From positions 3,198,695 to 3,262,694 of the forward strand of contig NC_040029.1 in assembly GCF_000972845.2 (NCBI RefSeq): 64,000 nucleotides of DNA. The letters run 5' to 3'. A program made the translations under genes and the position numbers. Positions within the stretch are counted from its first letter, which is position 1. Every line of letters starts with the position of its first letter. This document shows positions 35,220 to 45,530 of this stretch, piece by piece. Under the pieces are notes generated by a model. The model ran no database searches and was not told the DNA's origin. It was given only the letters and a program-made list of their open reading frames with translations. This stretch comes from Larimichthys crocea. Its lineage: Eukaryota; Chordata; Actinopteri; Sciaenidae.

Positions 35220-35718
35220 AATCAAAAGTTATTCCAACATGAATAATGTTGGGAAAATAACATAATTCTGTTGGATTGCTTACAGTTTGTTTAGTAGTCA
35301 TTTACAGTAAGAATAAAAAGAATATTTCCCAAAATTTCAACCTATTCCCTTTTTAAAAACACACACAAACACAAAAGCTACGTTCATAACAGGTCCCATT
35401 TAGTTACCAACCAGAATCCCATGAATGAAAAATGAGTTCTATTTACAACCACTAAAGTGAAAATTACGAGGAGCATGTGAAGGCAGCGCAAGCAGTCATC
35501 ATGCATGTTAGACAGTTAAACGTGGTATTTATTGTGGCACATGTTTCCGTACATCTCTCCCCCGACTACAGCGCTCTGCAGCCATGAATAGGTTCAGTTC
35601 AATTCTAAATTTGCGATGCATTAAATGACACTGTGTGAACCACAAACCTGACATTGTGAAAGTCTACACTTAAAACAGAGAGAGGAAGAGACAGAAGATA
35701 AAACAACAAGAGAGAGAG
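35220..35718. other. Intergenic, no gene seen
   Basis: A+T-rich unique DNA with no recognised element. Confidence 0.5.
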
Positions 35719-35800
35719 TGTGTGTGTGTGTGCGTGTGTGTGTGTGAATGTACATACCGATATAGATGAGGGTGTGTACGTGTACAGTGTGTGTGTGTGT
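35719..35800. repeat. (TG)n tracts
   Basis: TG run at 35719-35746 with one CG interruption and a second run at 35787-35800, preceded by a GA run at about 35710-35718. Confidence 0.93.
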
Positions 35801-36886
35801 TTTTGGTGGATGCTCGGGGCAGGTGGCAGCAGCTCCAGGGGGGTAAAGACCCCCCAGCCTTCGCCAAATTCTTATTTTAGCCCTGTACTAACTAGTCCAG
35901 TCCAATAAACCTTTCACCTCGAGGGCAGTAAATCGCCAAACAACTGGTGTGGTTGGCCCTGCCACCCACTGTGACACGCCAGCAGGCGGGCGGAAAGCGG
36001 GCATGTCAAATGCCATCAGAGAGGAAACTCTAGAGGCCCGCTGGCTCAGTTTTTTCCCCCTCCTACAGAGGCAGTGATGGCAAAACAAGCAGGAGGGCCC
36101 ACAGACGCCTCCAGGGAGAGGAGAGAGCAGATTTAGCTGTATAGATGGACTCCTGTTGACTGGCTGTAATGTTAGACATATAAGAACAATAATAATTATA
36201 ATAGCCTTTGTTTAATATTCAGTAAAACATGGTAATTATCTGTGTGATAAGGAAAAATAAAAATAAATAGGTGATAAATTTAACAGACTTCCAACATTTA
36301 CTGACAAAAAAACAACCATTTATTAAAAATTCACGCTGGAAAGTCTTCACTTAAATCTTGGTTAAAAGCTACACAAACCTTTAGTTTAGATTATTTTATT
36401 AGAAAACACTTTCTTAAAGTCACTTGTAATTTATGTTCCACACTTTACATGCTCCTCTTTCCATTTTTGTCGAGCTGATCACAAAATTGAAGCATTTTTT
36501 GGTGCAGTTTTATTTTTTCTTATTCTTATATCTTTGTCACGAGAAGGTCAGAGGTCAAAATTAAGACTCTCCAAACAATTTTATTTATTCTTATATACCA
36601 GCTACTTTAAAATAAACGATGTTGCTAAATGATATCAAATTAAATATATAAATGCACAAATGTAAAGTGTCAAATTAAAAGAGTAAAAGATCAAAATAAG
36701 CTAAAATAGAATTAAAAAAAATAAAAAAAGATTTAGGAGATGTCACTGATTCTGCAGGATGAGGAGTTCACCTTTAGTCTTGACCCCATGCGTCTCAGAG
36801 CAGAAAATCCTGCTCATTTTCACCCGATTTTGAAACCTAATTTTATACATTGTCGATATTTTTGGTCATTCAAATTTGGCTGCGCT
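35801..36886. other. Intergenic, no gene seen
   Basis: Bases 35810-36130 are G+C-richer and unique. Bases 36180-36740 are very A+T-rich. No exon or transposon was recognised. Confidence 0.5.
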
Positions 36887-37053
36887 GGTGTCGGTTACCT
36901 CAGTTGTTAGAGCATCCGCTCCATGTACGAACAAGTGGCCCAGGGTTCGAATCCGACCTGCGGCCCTTTACTGCATCTCTCTCTCCCCTCTTCAGCTGTC
37001 TCTATATAATAAATAAAAAAATATCTTTAATAAAATGATAATAATAATAATTT
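36887..37053 (+). repeat. tRNA-derived SINE, near-complete
   Basis: This is the clearest SINE in the window. It starts GGTGTCGGTTACCTCAG with an A-box-like TACCTCAGTTG (36896-36906), continues TTAGAGCATCCGCTCCATGT and has a perfect B box GGTTCGAATCC (36944-36954). CGACCTGCGGCCCTTTACTG and a CT-rich body follow, ending in AAATAA and ATAATAATAATAA. The order matches an internal RNA polymerase III promoter derived from a tRNA. It is not a functional tRNA gene: the arms do not pair properly and the 3' half is unrelated. Confidence 0.88.
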
Positions 37054-37393
37054 AGCTGCATGGTTAATAACGCTTTCTTCTTTATTTTTACTTTACACAG
37101 ACTTAAGAGCAGCCAGCAGGGCCTGGGGCGACTGAGGCTGCACTCATTCACTCATACAGCAACAATTTCAAAATATACTGTAGCTAGAGCCCATGAAGAG
37201 CTTTAAATGTACAGCTGTACATCAAATCCAACATAAGGAGACATAAACATATTGTCAAAGATGACTTCAGGTGTTTGGCTCTTTTAAATTTCCCACCATC
37301 TTTCCCTCGGCAGCCTCCCCTCCTTCTGTCTGTTTTCCTGCTGTCAAGCCTGCTGATGAGCTGACCCTCTCCCTCCCTCACATGCACTCTCCT

Positions 37394-37394
<1 letters not shown>
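37054..37394. other. Intergenic, no gene seen
   Basis: Unique DNA becoming C/T-rich towards the CT repeat. Confidence 0.5.

Positions 37395-37433
<39 letters not shown>
37395..37433. repeat. (CT)19 microsatellite
   Basis: Perfect CT run. It creates Ser/Leu-rich and Arg/Glu-rich artefact frames on the two strands (37184-37645). Confidence 0.97.
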
Positions 37434-37435
<2 letters not shown>

Positions 37436-37678
37436 CTGTGTGTCTGCTTGGCCCCTCATTTCCATTTGAAAGTGTATACAGGGGTCCGGTGGTCCCGAGA
37501 GTGCGCCGACAGACCGTGCGCCGCCCCCATTCAGCTCTCATTTCCTCTCCGACAGCGAGCCCTCGCCGAATCAATCATGTTTTTTGCTTTGGTGCCGTCC
37601 AATGGCGTTCAACCTGCACCACCTAAGGATCCGCCTTTAATCTGAGTGTGTGTCTTCACCACAGCGCTGCTCTTAACA

Positions 37679-37763
37679 ACACACACACACACACAAAATA
37701 AAAGCCACCTAAACACACCGTGAGCATCTACCCACACTCTCCTGCTCACACACACACACACAC
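37679..37763. repeat. (AC)9 and (CA)8 microsatellites
   Basis: AC runs at 37679-37697 and 37747-37763. Confidence 0.92.
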
Positions 37764-37779
37764 TGTCACCATCTGTCAA

Positions 37780-38260
37780 TAAATGGGACAGCACTTAGAG
37801 AACTGATTCACCTAATTAGCAATCAATTAGCTTGTTACCACCAGCAGTAATTACCTTTTATAGAGCCAGAGAGGAGTGCAGCTGCTGCCACTAATAAAAC
37901 TTGGACCCTCCTCCCCAACCCTCCACACCTAACAAGCCCTGTCTGAGGGAGAGTTATAGGCCAAGAGGAGCAGCCAGTGTGTGAGTGTGCAGGCAGGGGA
38001 GGGGGGGACCAGCACAGCAAACACAGTCCCCAAGGGGCCTCTCTCTCCTCTCCCTTTCTAACGGGCTTAAATCCTCTTTTAATGAATATAGGGTCAAGAT
38101 AAATGGGAAATCCATCATGGCAATAAAGGCAGGGAGGCTTCAGCCAGCGAAGGTTTTGAAAAGCGAATGGGCTGACGCTTGACGAGGTGGGACAACGTTT
38201 CTGGATCCAACTTCTCTCGTTTAGTTTTTTTAAGGCCATGCTCGCGCTGTGGCTCCAAAT
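37780..38260. promoter_or_regulatory. Candidate enhancer block
   Basis: Single-copy, repeat-free DNA with a palindromic CTAATTAG at 37812-37819, CAATTAG at 37824-37830 and GTAATTACC shortly after. A G-rich patch (37990-38010) and a unique stretch with CAATAAAGG follow. The 134-codon minus-strand frame shows no domain. Site density suggests homeodomain binding by inference. Confidence 0.35.
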
Positions 38261-39118
38261 GATGATAGGGTCGCTCTGCGCGGTCTAGACTGGAACATCG
38301 CAACAATTGTTAGATGGATTTATATGAAAATGTGGACAGGCATTCGTGGTCTCCAGAGGATGAACCCAACTGAGGCTTTTTTACACCTAAAGTGAAATAT
38401 CTCAGTCTATTTACTAAAGAAATTGCTATATTCCATACATTATATATTAAATTAATAGGTGATTGTTGACATTAACATGTAAGCAGCTTTTTTAATATTG
38501 TAGTTGATCGACATGGTGCTAACTACTTTAAATACCGTTGGGTAGTTTAATCAAAATAAGTCATGTTTTATAAAGATTGCCATATGTTTTGGCTGCGAAT
38601 AACATTCATGATTCATTTTCTGATAACATAACGTTACATTGAAAAGCCAAAAGCCTCCTCTCCTCCTCTCATCTCGTGTCCTTAAGCATCCAGGACACCT
38701 CCTCTTTGAAATTCATCTCCTATAATCCACCATGCTTTGCTCTCTCTCCTCCCCACGACCACTGGAGCTTTGACTATTTATTAAACGCAAACTTTGAATC
38801 CTTTAATCCTAAATGCAGCGCTTTATCCCCTGAAGCAGTGAAGAAATAAATCAGCATGTTTTTTTTTTTTTCTTCTTCTTCCTTTCCTTTCTCCTGCACC
38901 GCGGTGCCTCACAAATACCTATTTGAAGCAGCAGCCTCTCTGTTTACTTGTAGCAGCATGCGGGCTAACAATGGCCCCCAGTGACAACCAAGGTTAATCC
39001 TATATGTCGCCATTATGCGGGGTCAAGCTTCCTCGCCATATATTTAGTGTGTCATTAATTTCCAACCTGCTACTGCTGCGGCAAGAGCAAGCTGCCGCTG
39101 CTCAGGTCCCTCTGTGCG
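38261..39118. other. Intergenic, no gene seen
   Basis: A+T-rich to 38640, then C/T-rich with a poly-T run near 38860. No recognised element. Confidence 0.5.
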
Positions 39119-39192
39119 CACACACACACACACACACACGAACATGCAGATGGATGCACACACACACACACACTCCAACACACACACACACA
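39119..39192. repeat. Compound (CA)n microsatellite
   Basis: CA runs at 39119-39139, 39157-39173 and 39178-39192 separated by ACATGCAGATGGATG-type sequence. Confidence 0.94.
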
Positions 39193-39239
39193 ATGACTCG
39201 CTACATTAGCTAAATGGCCAGAGCTCCGTCTCTCTCTTT

Positions 39240-39480
39240 TCCTCTCTCTAATGAGACGGGTCTCTGGATCATGTAGTCTATTCATCATTCTGCTTGTTCC
39301 AATCTAGCTTTTCTTTTATCAGGGTTTCGTTCGAGGGCCGAAGTCGTCAGAGGCGACATAAATCACCTGTCAGCATTGGTCCCTGGGCTCCCATAATGCT
39401 CTATTAGCGGCTCCCACCACCATTATTGACAAAGCAGTGGCCAGGTATATTACAGCCAAAGAGGCCACGGCTATAGCTGT
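39240..39480. promoter_or_regulatory. Candidate regulatory block
   Basis: Repeat-free DNA of balanced composition (for example GTCAGAGGCGACATAAATCA and CTCCCATAATGCTC) that stands out between simple repeats and A+T-rich DNA. It resembles a conserved noncoding element in texture only. Confidence 0.25.
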
Positions 39481-41399
39481 TCATCTATTTTATAGAGCAC
39501 GGTTATTGTTGTGCATTATTGTGTCGTAGTGCTCAAGTGTTTCTTTCGCAGAAGAGGTGCTGTATCTGAACAGGGCTGGTCTGGAAGCAGATAGATAGTT
39601 TAAATAGGCTTTAGCCTTGATCTCTGTGCAGCTATAACTCTGCAGAGGCACTGTAAGTGCTTGCATGTCTGCATTCATTTGTAGTCTATCTGCCAAAGTT
39701 AAGTGAAACTAAATAACAATAGAGTTGCCACTCCTGCGGCATAAGACGAAAAGAGGAGCAACTGCCTTAAAAAATGTAAAAATGTATTTCTTTCATAAGA
39801 CGAACACCGATACGAGCCTGTGTACACAAAAGGAAAGAGAAGTGAACTACAACTCCCAAGGTGCATTTCAGTAAGAGAAATCCAACCACAAAGCTCAAAT
39901 TTCTCCAAGAAAGCAAAAAAACAAACAAAAAAAACACACATGATTTATAGTTATATTATAGTTATTCATTGTTGATAGAAACGTTTTATTATGTTTTCCA
40001 AAGGCTACAGCCAAAATATCCAAATCAAAGCTACAAAGATTTGTCATTATAGCCGTACATACAGTATCTTCTAGCACATGCACTGTTTCTGCTTTAATTT
40101 GGTGACTTTCCTGCAGGACCCTGGTGGTTTTCAGCCTTCCTCTTAAAGCCAGCAGCACTCTGTGATGAGGACCAGCGATGAAATTACACTCAGTTTAATC
40201 ATTTTGGCCCAGACCCTGATCACAGTCACAGTAGAGTGGAGTAAATCCAGTATATCCCTGGGATTGGCTTAGGACATTTGCTATCTTAGCCAGTGATTCA
40301 TTCACAAAGACAATCTGCAACATTCATTTAGAACCTCGGAGTCAGTGTAGAAACCAGGACAAATTAAATTAAAACTTAAGGACCTCAAAGATTTTTGCCA
40401 GCAGAGCTGTAGACCTCCCTTCATAAAAACCCTTTTAAACGTTAAAACCCTGAAGTTCACTCGTGCATATGGCAGGTTCATTACATGGTTCAGATATAAA
40501 GGGCTTCTCAGTGTATTTTGGTCACTTTACTGATGGCGTCCCACGAGAGATAAATCCACCAGCACGTAGAAGCATTTAACCTCCTCCAAAACCCTGAGAA
40601 ACTTGAAAAAGAGTGAAGGAAGATGCCTTTGCTATCTCTCTTCACGAGAAACTTGACCTCTCAGCCCCCCACATCTGCAGCCAGTCCCTCAGGTCTGATC
40701 AGAAAAGACAGGATATGACCTCATCTGTGACCCCGTGACCCGAGGAAGTGCTTCAAAAGAAAACGAGAGTTCATCTAGGGAAGACTTGCACGAGAGATGA
40801 GGTTACCGTTTGACCTCTTATGGAATCGATGCTCTGATTTTGTTTTTGTTTTACGATGAACATGTGTCAAATAAATGAGTAAATGCCGGCTTTGTTTTCT
40901 TCTGTGCAGCTGTAAAGGAACATGATGGATCCTGCAGTCGAGCCGCTTTGTGTAGTTTCACTGTACAAGTTCAGGTGGATTCCTTAAGTGGTGGATCAGA
41001 GGAAACAGCATTCCCCCTTCATGTGTAAGAGGACAGGAATGAATCTAATACATTCTAATCAGGATTAGTAAAGAGAAAACCCTAGAGTTGGTGTTCACAA
41101 CAGTTAGATTTACATGGATTTTAAGATGATAAATTCATTACTTCATTATGTATTTTCGGTGTGTATCAGATTTTTTTATTTGCTGCTTTCACACCAAACC
41201 TGTTTGGTTTAGGTAAAACAATCCCTGGTTAGCTTATTCTTGAAAAGTAGGGTCTTAGTCCACTTTGAAATAGACCAGATCAGAGGATTTCGTGATGGTC
41301 GCTATGTGAATTCATTTTGGATTCTTGGATCTGTCTTCCGATTGAGAACTGTTCAGGAAGTTATTGTAGAAACCCTGTGTATATTATTGGAAGTCACTT
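39481..41399. other. Intergenic, one ZNF143-like site
   Basis: Unique DNA. ACTACAACTCCCAAGGTGCA at 39846-39865 resembles the ZNF143/STAF site. Bases 40160-41400 have few open frames and no recognised repeat. Confidence 0.5.
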
Positions 41400-41660
41400 G
41401 GTGACCGTACTAAGAAAACCTTTGTGAATGAAATGAAGCCAATGTGCTAAAAACTGCAGTTCTTCAAACGTCCACTTGAGGTTGGCTCCAGAATGAGTCA
41501 GTCTCCATAAGTCCCCATGGTAAAATGTCCAACTTCACAGCCGAAATAAACATGTTTACAGCCTGGTACAAAAAACAGTTTTTACTTTACTGAGGGTGAA
41601 TTTTTATAGAACTCACCTGTTCAAATGATATTAATTCTTAAAGTTATGCAACACCATGGC
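41400..41660 (+). repeat. Dispersed repeat family X, copy C
   Basis: Same order of blocks as copy A: TCAAACGTCCACTTGAGG, GTCAGTCTCCATAAGTCCCC, AATGTCCAACTTCACAG, AATAAACATGTTTACAG, GAGGGTGAATTTTTAT and CTCACCTGTTCAAATGATA. It is shorter than A and B at the 3' side. Confidence 0.75.
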
Positions 41661-42362
41661 TTCAGTGTCAACTCATTTATTTGTATGAACTACTGCAGTG
41701 TGGAAGTTAGATTTATTTCAAACTGTAATATAAGTGAGGCACTAAACAGTATGATGGATATTTTTTATAGTGTAGAAGTCAGTCATGTATTTTCTTGGTT
41801 ACATGGATAAAAAGAAATATCACGCTACACCTCAAACCACCTGTCTGTCTGTCTGCAGTGAGCTTTTCTTCATGCGTAGTTACTCTCCCATCAGCCACCT
41901 ACACTGAACACTGTTTGTCTGGTTACGCATGGCTGTGTGTACGTGTGTGTTTGTGTGCACGCGTGCACCTGTGTGTGTACGCCACTGCTGCCGACCAACC
42001 AAGACGAAGGAGGGAGCCGCTAGGGAGAGACACTGGTGAAGACACACAAACGCACACCTCTGTGGTGTATGAGAGAGAAATGAAGGGAGACCGAGACAGA
42101 CAGACACAAAAAAAAAAGGACAAAAACAAGGAGACAAGGGGGAGAGAGGCTTTACCCATCAGTCCCTGGTCGGCAGCCAAGTGCACAGATCCGTCCGATG
42201 GGAACACACAGTCTGTACACCTGTTCAAACCAGCTGGCCACCACTACCTGTCTCAGTGGCAGCTTCACCCTCAGACACACCCCCGCGCTCGCCGAGGTGG
42301 GGGAGAGTCTGCAGTGGAGGAGTTCAGCTGTTCAGCGAGTGCAGGCAAAGATCTAAAAATGA
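41661..42362. other. Intergenic, long chance frame
   Basis: The longest open frame in the window (196 codons, 41795-42385) lies here. It is rich in Thr-His, Cys-Val and Lys/Arg runs from AC, GT and GA tracts, overlaps open frames on the other strand and shows no domain. I read it as an artefact. Confidence 0.6.
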
Positions 42363-42384
42363 TGTGTGTGTGTGTGTGTGTGTG
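42363..42384. repeat. (TG)11 microsatellite
   Basis: Perfect TG run. Confidence 0.95.
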
Positions 42385-43079
42385 AGGCTGGAAGAACGGC
42401 AGGCAGAGTTTTGGTTTTGACACGATAAACTACCAGGGGAGACCTGACAGAGTGCAACTCACATCCAGTGCCTGCATAGTGTGTTTTTTAATGTAGAGGC
42501 AGAAAATAAAGTGTGTTTCCAACTCACAGTTACTGGTTTGTCAATGGAGTGAGGCTGCAAGCAATAGCCATATAACAGCTGTTGTTTCTGCCTAAACAAA
42601 AAGAATCTCTCTCTTTCACAACAAGATCTATCTGTCCATAATGTTGTCAGACACTTATAATAATAGTAACTTTATAAGCAGTAACAGTTTTAGTTGTTTC
42701 AAGAATATTTTCACACCTGACTCTTTGACTTAAGTTCTTATTTTGATCAAACAAGCATTGGTGATTGTTGGAAAGACTTAAAAAAAAAGGCTTTGGTGGG
42801 TTTTATTTTGAAATGTTTGTATCTGGGAGGTTAAAGTTCATTATCTGCAATGTGTTTTGGTCGCTCCAGTGTGACATCTAGTGACAACAAATGTTGTTAA
42901 TATGTCATCTTTCAAGGAATATAAATATTTCTGTATGTTTGTTACATTTTAAATCAGGAACGGACAGAAAAAAGAAGCAAAAGAAGGGGAATTTCCAAAT
43001 GAATGAATGAACAGATGACCCCCACCCCGGGCCCCTCCCCTCTTCTGGGCACCACAGATGTGTGTGCTCCGGGTGATAA
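42385..43079. other. Intergenic, no gene seen
   Basis: A+T-rich unique DNA with no recognised element. Confidence 0.5.
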
Positions 43080-43510
43080 ACGGCAAACCAATTGAAGCGA
43101 TACGACACCGGCCATATTAAAAGGACTAAATGGCATTTGCATGGTGTAATTACTGCTGGCTGGCCTGCTCTTTGTGTCGGCGGCCACTGGGGTCCTGTTG
43201 AGAAATTATCCCTGAATGGTTCCCCCGAAAAGAAATGAGGTGGGAAAGGTGCGGCGAGGTCAGAGCACCAGCATGTTCGCAGCTGACTGATGCTCCCGAA
43301 AGCCGCCGCTGCGTGTGCACCATCTTTTCCTTTCGACCACTATCTCCTCGCTGCATTTCATAGCAGGCTGTTGAAGATGGCAGCCGGCTGCTCCTGTATT
43401 AAATTCCTGGCGTGGATAATAATGTTCTCGACATGGAAGATCACATTCGGCAGACATGACACCCTGACACCAGCCGCCAAGGCCTGCAAATGTAAATCTC
43501 ACCAGATTAG
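43080..43510. promoter_or_regulatory. Candidate enhancer with octamer and homeodomain sites
   Basis: Repeat-free DNA with a perfect octamer ATTTGCAT at 43135-43142 and, four bases later, TAATTA at 43147-43152. That pairing of POU and homeodomain sites is common in neural enhancers. The block goes on with balanced-composition sequence such as GTCGGCGGCCACTGGGGTCC and TGAAGATGGCAGCCGGCTGC. Open frames on both strands overlap without a family. It is the best single candidate regulatory element by motif content. No conservation test was possible. Confidence 0.4.
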
Positions 43511-43995
43511 ATGTCTGTAAGCAGCTTCTGTATGCATGTGTGTGTAGGTGTTAGTGATTGGTAGATGGATTTAGATGGAGGAACGGGGTGTTTATGTGTG
43601 TCTCAGATCTCGTCCCCTGAAATAGACCCTAAAGAGATCTCACTGCATCCCATCCGGCAGTGTTCCCGATCATTCACTTTACACTGGAACCAAAAACCCC
43701 TCTGCCCGCCTGACGTTTTTATGAACGTTACCTATTTAGCCACCTTGAGGTAGACGGGATTTTGTGTCCAACGGTGTGAAATTGATCCAGCTCCAGGAGT
43801 CTGCCTGGATCTGTCCCTTCTGTGTAACACTTGCAGATCTTTTTCCACATAAATGAATGCTGATTCGGGGTGTAAATCACACTAAGCTTTTATTGGAAGC
43901 ATGAAGAAGATGGTTTGAAGGAGTCTTGTTAAAACCCAAATGAAGGGCTTTGAGTGTTACAATTTGATTTTGCGTTACATTTTAAGTGTCTAGGA
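43511..43995. other. Intergenic, no gene seen
   Basis: Unique DNA up to the hAT MITE, with no recognised element. Confidence 0.5.
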
Positions 43996-44302
43996 CAGTG
44001 TTTCTCAAACTTTTTACTCATTGTACCACCTCAGAAGATATTTGTCTCTCCAAAGGCCGGCCCTGTTCAGCTACAGACAGTTCACACAGGATGCATCTTA
44101 GGGTTAGGGTTAGGATTGCAGTGTTTTGGAACAGTGTTTTTCTTTTTTACCTTTTAAATTACATTCCTACAATCTTTTTCGATTTTCATTCAAGGTGATG
44201 TTTATACTATGGTATTAAATGAATTTATTTAACTGAAAACATATTTCAGAGATTCCTCCACGTACCACCAGTGGTACTAGTACCGCCGTTTGTGAATCAG
44301 CG
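43996..44302. mobile_element. hAT-type MITE
   Basis: The left end CAGTGTTTCTCAAACTTTTT (from 43996) is a classic hAT terminal repeat, and GTTTGTGAATCAGCG at the right end (to 44302) is its inverted copy with four changes. Inside, TACCACCTCAGAAGATATTT, then TTCATTCAAGGTGATGTTTA, ATTTATTTAACTGAAAACAT and GATTCCTCCACGTACCACCA follow the usual order of this teleost family. The 8-base flanks GTCTAGGA and ATCTTGGC agree at five positions. The left one fits the hAT target consensus (nTCTAGAn-like). The element has no coding capacity. Confidence 0.85.
44098..44114. repeat. Telomere-like TTAGGG repeat
   Basis: Nearly three TTAGGG units inside the hAT MITE. Too short to be an interstitial telomere block. 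Confidence 0.8.
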
Positions 44303-44423
44303 ATCTTGGCGCCGTGAAAATCTCTAGCTGCACAATCCTGAGCTGCTGTTAGTTAGCTGGTTTAGATGATTTGAAAAATATTCAAGAAAAATAGATTGTG
44401 TGAGTGGATTTTTTATTTCCTGT

Positions 44424-44732
44424 ATGTTATGATTTAAGATGATCTAATTCTCCATTAAAACGCTCAACAAAGTCCTGAAATGTCGGGTTATAATGGATAA
44501 ATTGGAATAATTTTTTATAATATTCAGATTTGTCCAGAATTTTATACTTTGTCAGATATACAGTGTATATTTTATAAAGTATTAGATCTGTCACACAGGA
44601 AGCAATGTTTCTTGAGTTTTCTTCAGAGTCACTGGCTGCTGAATGAAACTCCATTGTCATTAAACCACCTGACATCTGTGTCAGTTTGACATCTGTCAAA
44701 TAATAAAATATCTGAATGACTTTTTTTTTTCT
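44424..44732 (-). other. A+T-rich open frame, protein-like, unassigned
   Basis: On the minus strand a frame of about 100 codons runs from an A-rich stretch near 44730 to a TAA at 44424-44426. The C-terminal half reads like a helical domain (YYKKLFQFIHYNPTFQDF, then VERFNGELDHLKS). There is no ATG before the internal Met codons, and a TTTTATTATTTGACAG string upstream could act as a splice acceptor. I recognise no family. Chance frames of this length are expected in A+T-rich DNA, so this is a weak candidate exon only. Confidence 0.2.
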
Positions 44733-45359
44733 TCCCTCTGTGACAATGCCACCAAATGCAGTTTGTAACGCTCAGTGTAAACACATTTGCGTTTCCCAGA
44801 TCACACCTGATATAAAGCAGCCATCATGTTTCTGTCTCGATGTGTTTTGGAGGATTAGGCCGATCAGGTGATGGTATTGATCAGCGATGCATGAGATCTT
44901 ATTTTCTCTCCCGCTCACTATCTATATGTGTACGGTTCAGAATCTTTCCTGTTTTTACTGTGTTCCTCACTGGTTTGCCTTTGTGTATTAGAATAATTGT
45001 ACCACCAATAATTCTGCTAATAATTGGCTGAATTTGAGTATTTTTCCTGGAAAAACTGTGATTTTTTTTCTTTTTTAATCCCACCCGCCTGGCACTCCAA
45101 GCTGCTTTGAACAAACACCCCAATTTGCAAACAGCATTTCTGCTTTGAAATCACCTGCTGAGACTGAAGCGTGCATATGAGTGTCTGTGCAAGTTAATAC
45201 GTATTTGCACTACTGATTGTGTGCAGCAGAATAGCTCTGCGTGTGCATATATGCATGCTCGGGGTGTGTTTCTACTAGCGCGAGCGTGTGCGTACAGAGT
45301 GTGTGCAGCTACAGTATGTGCGTGTGTCAGCATCATCGCTCCATCTCCCACGGCGTCTC
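44733..45359. other. Intergenic, no gene seen
   Basis: Unique DNA with GTGTGTGC-rich stretches near 45240-45330. Confidence 0.5.
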
Positions 45360-45530
45360 CTGGAAGCTGACAACTGGATAATAGCTTTTTACTTTTCCAG
45401 AGCAGGGCTCCGGAGAGAACTAATATGATTATAAATCATTATTCAAATAGAAAGGTGAGGCGCGGCGCTCAGGCTAGTAAGAGAGCATGATAATAGCATC
45501 ATTACCTTTTATTTATAATTCAGATTTTTT
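45360..45530. promoter_or_regulatory. Candidate regulatory block
   Basis: Repeat-free, with several TAAT-type cores (TATGATTATAAATCATTATT around 45425) in sequence of otherwise balanced composition. It resembles a conserved noncoding element. It ends at a T-rich tract (45535-45555). Confidence 0.25.

Noticed and set aside
36887..36960. tRNA gene suggested by A and B boxes
   Set aside because: Stems do not pair as in a tRNA and the sequence continues into a SINE body with an A+T-rich tail.
37835..38239. 134-codon minus-strand frame
   Set aside because: Lies in a homeodomain-site block, has no domain and overlaps a plus-strand frame.
41795..42385. 196-codon frame, the longest in the window
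   Set aside because: It is built from GT, AC and GA tracts, overlaps minus-strand frames, has no domain and no gene context.
44098..44114. Interstitial telomere or chromosome-fusion scar
   Set aside because: Fewer than three units, and located inside a hAT MITE.
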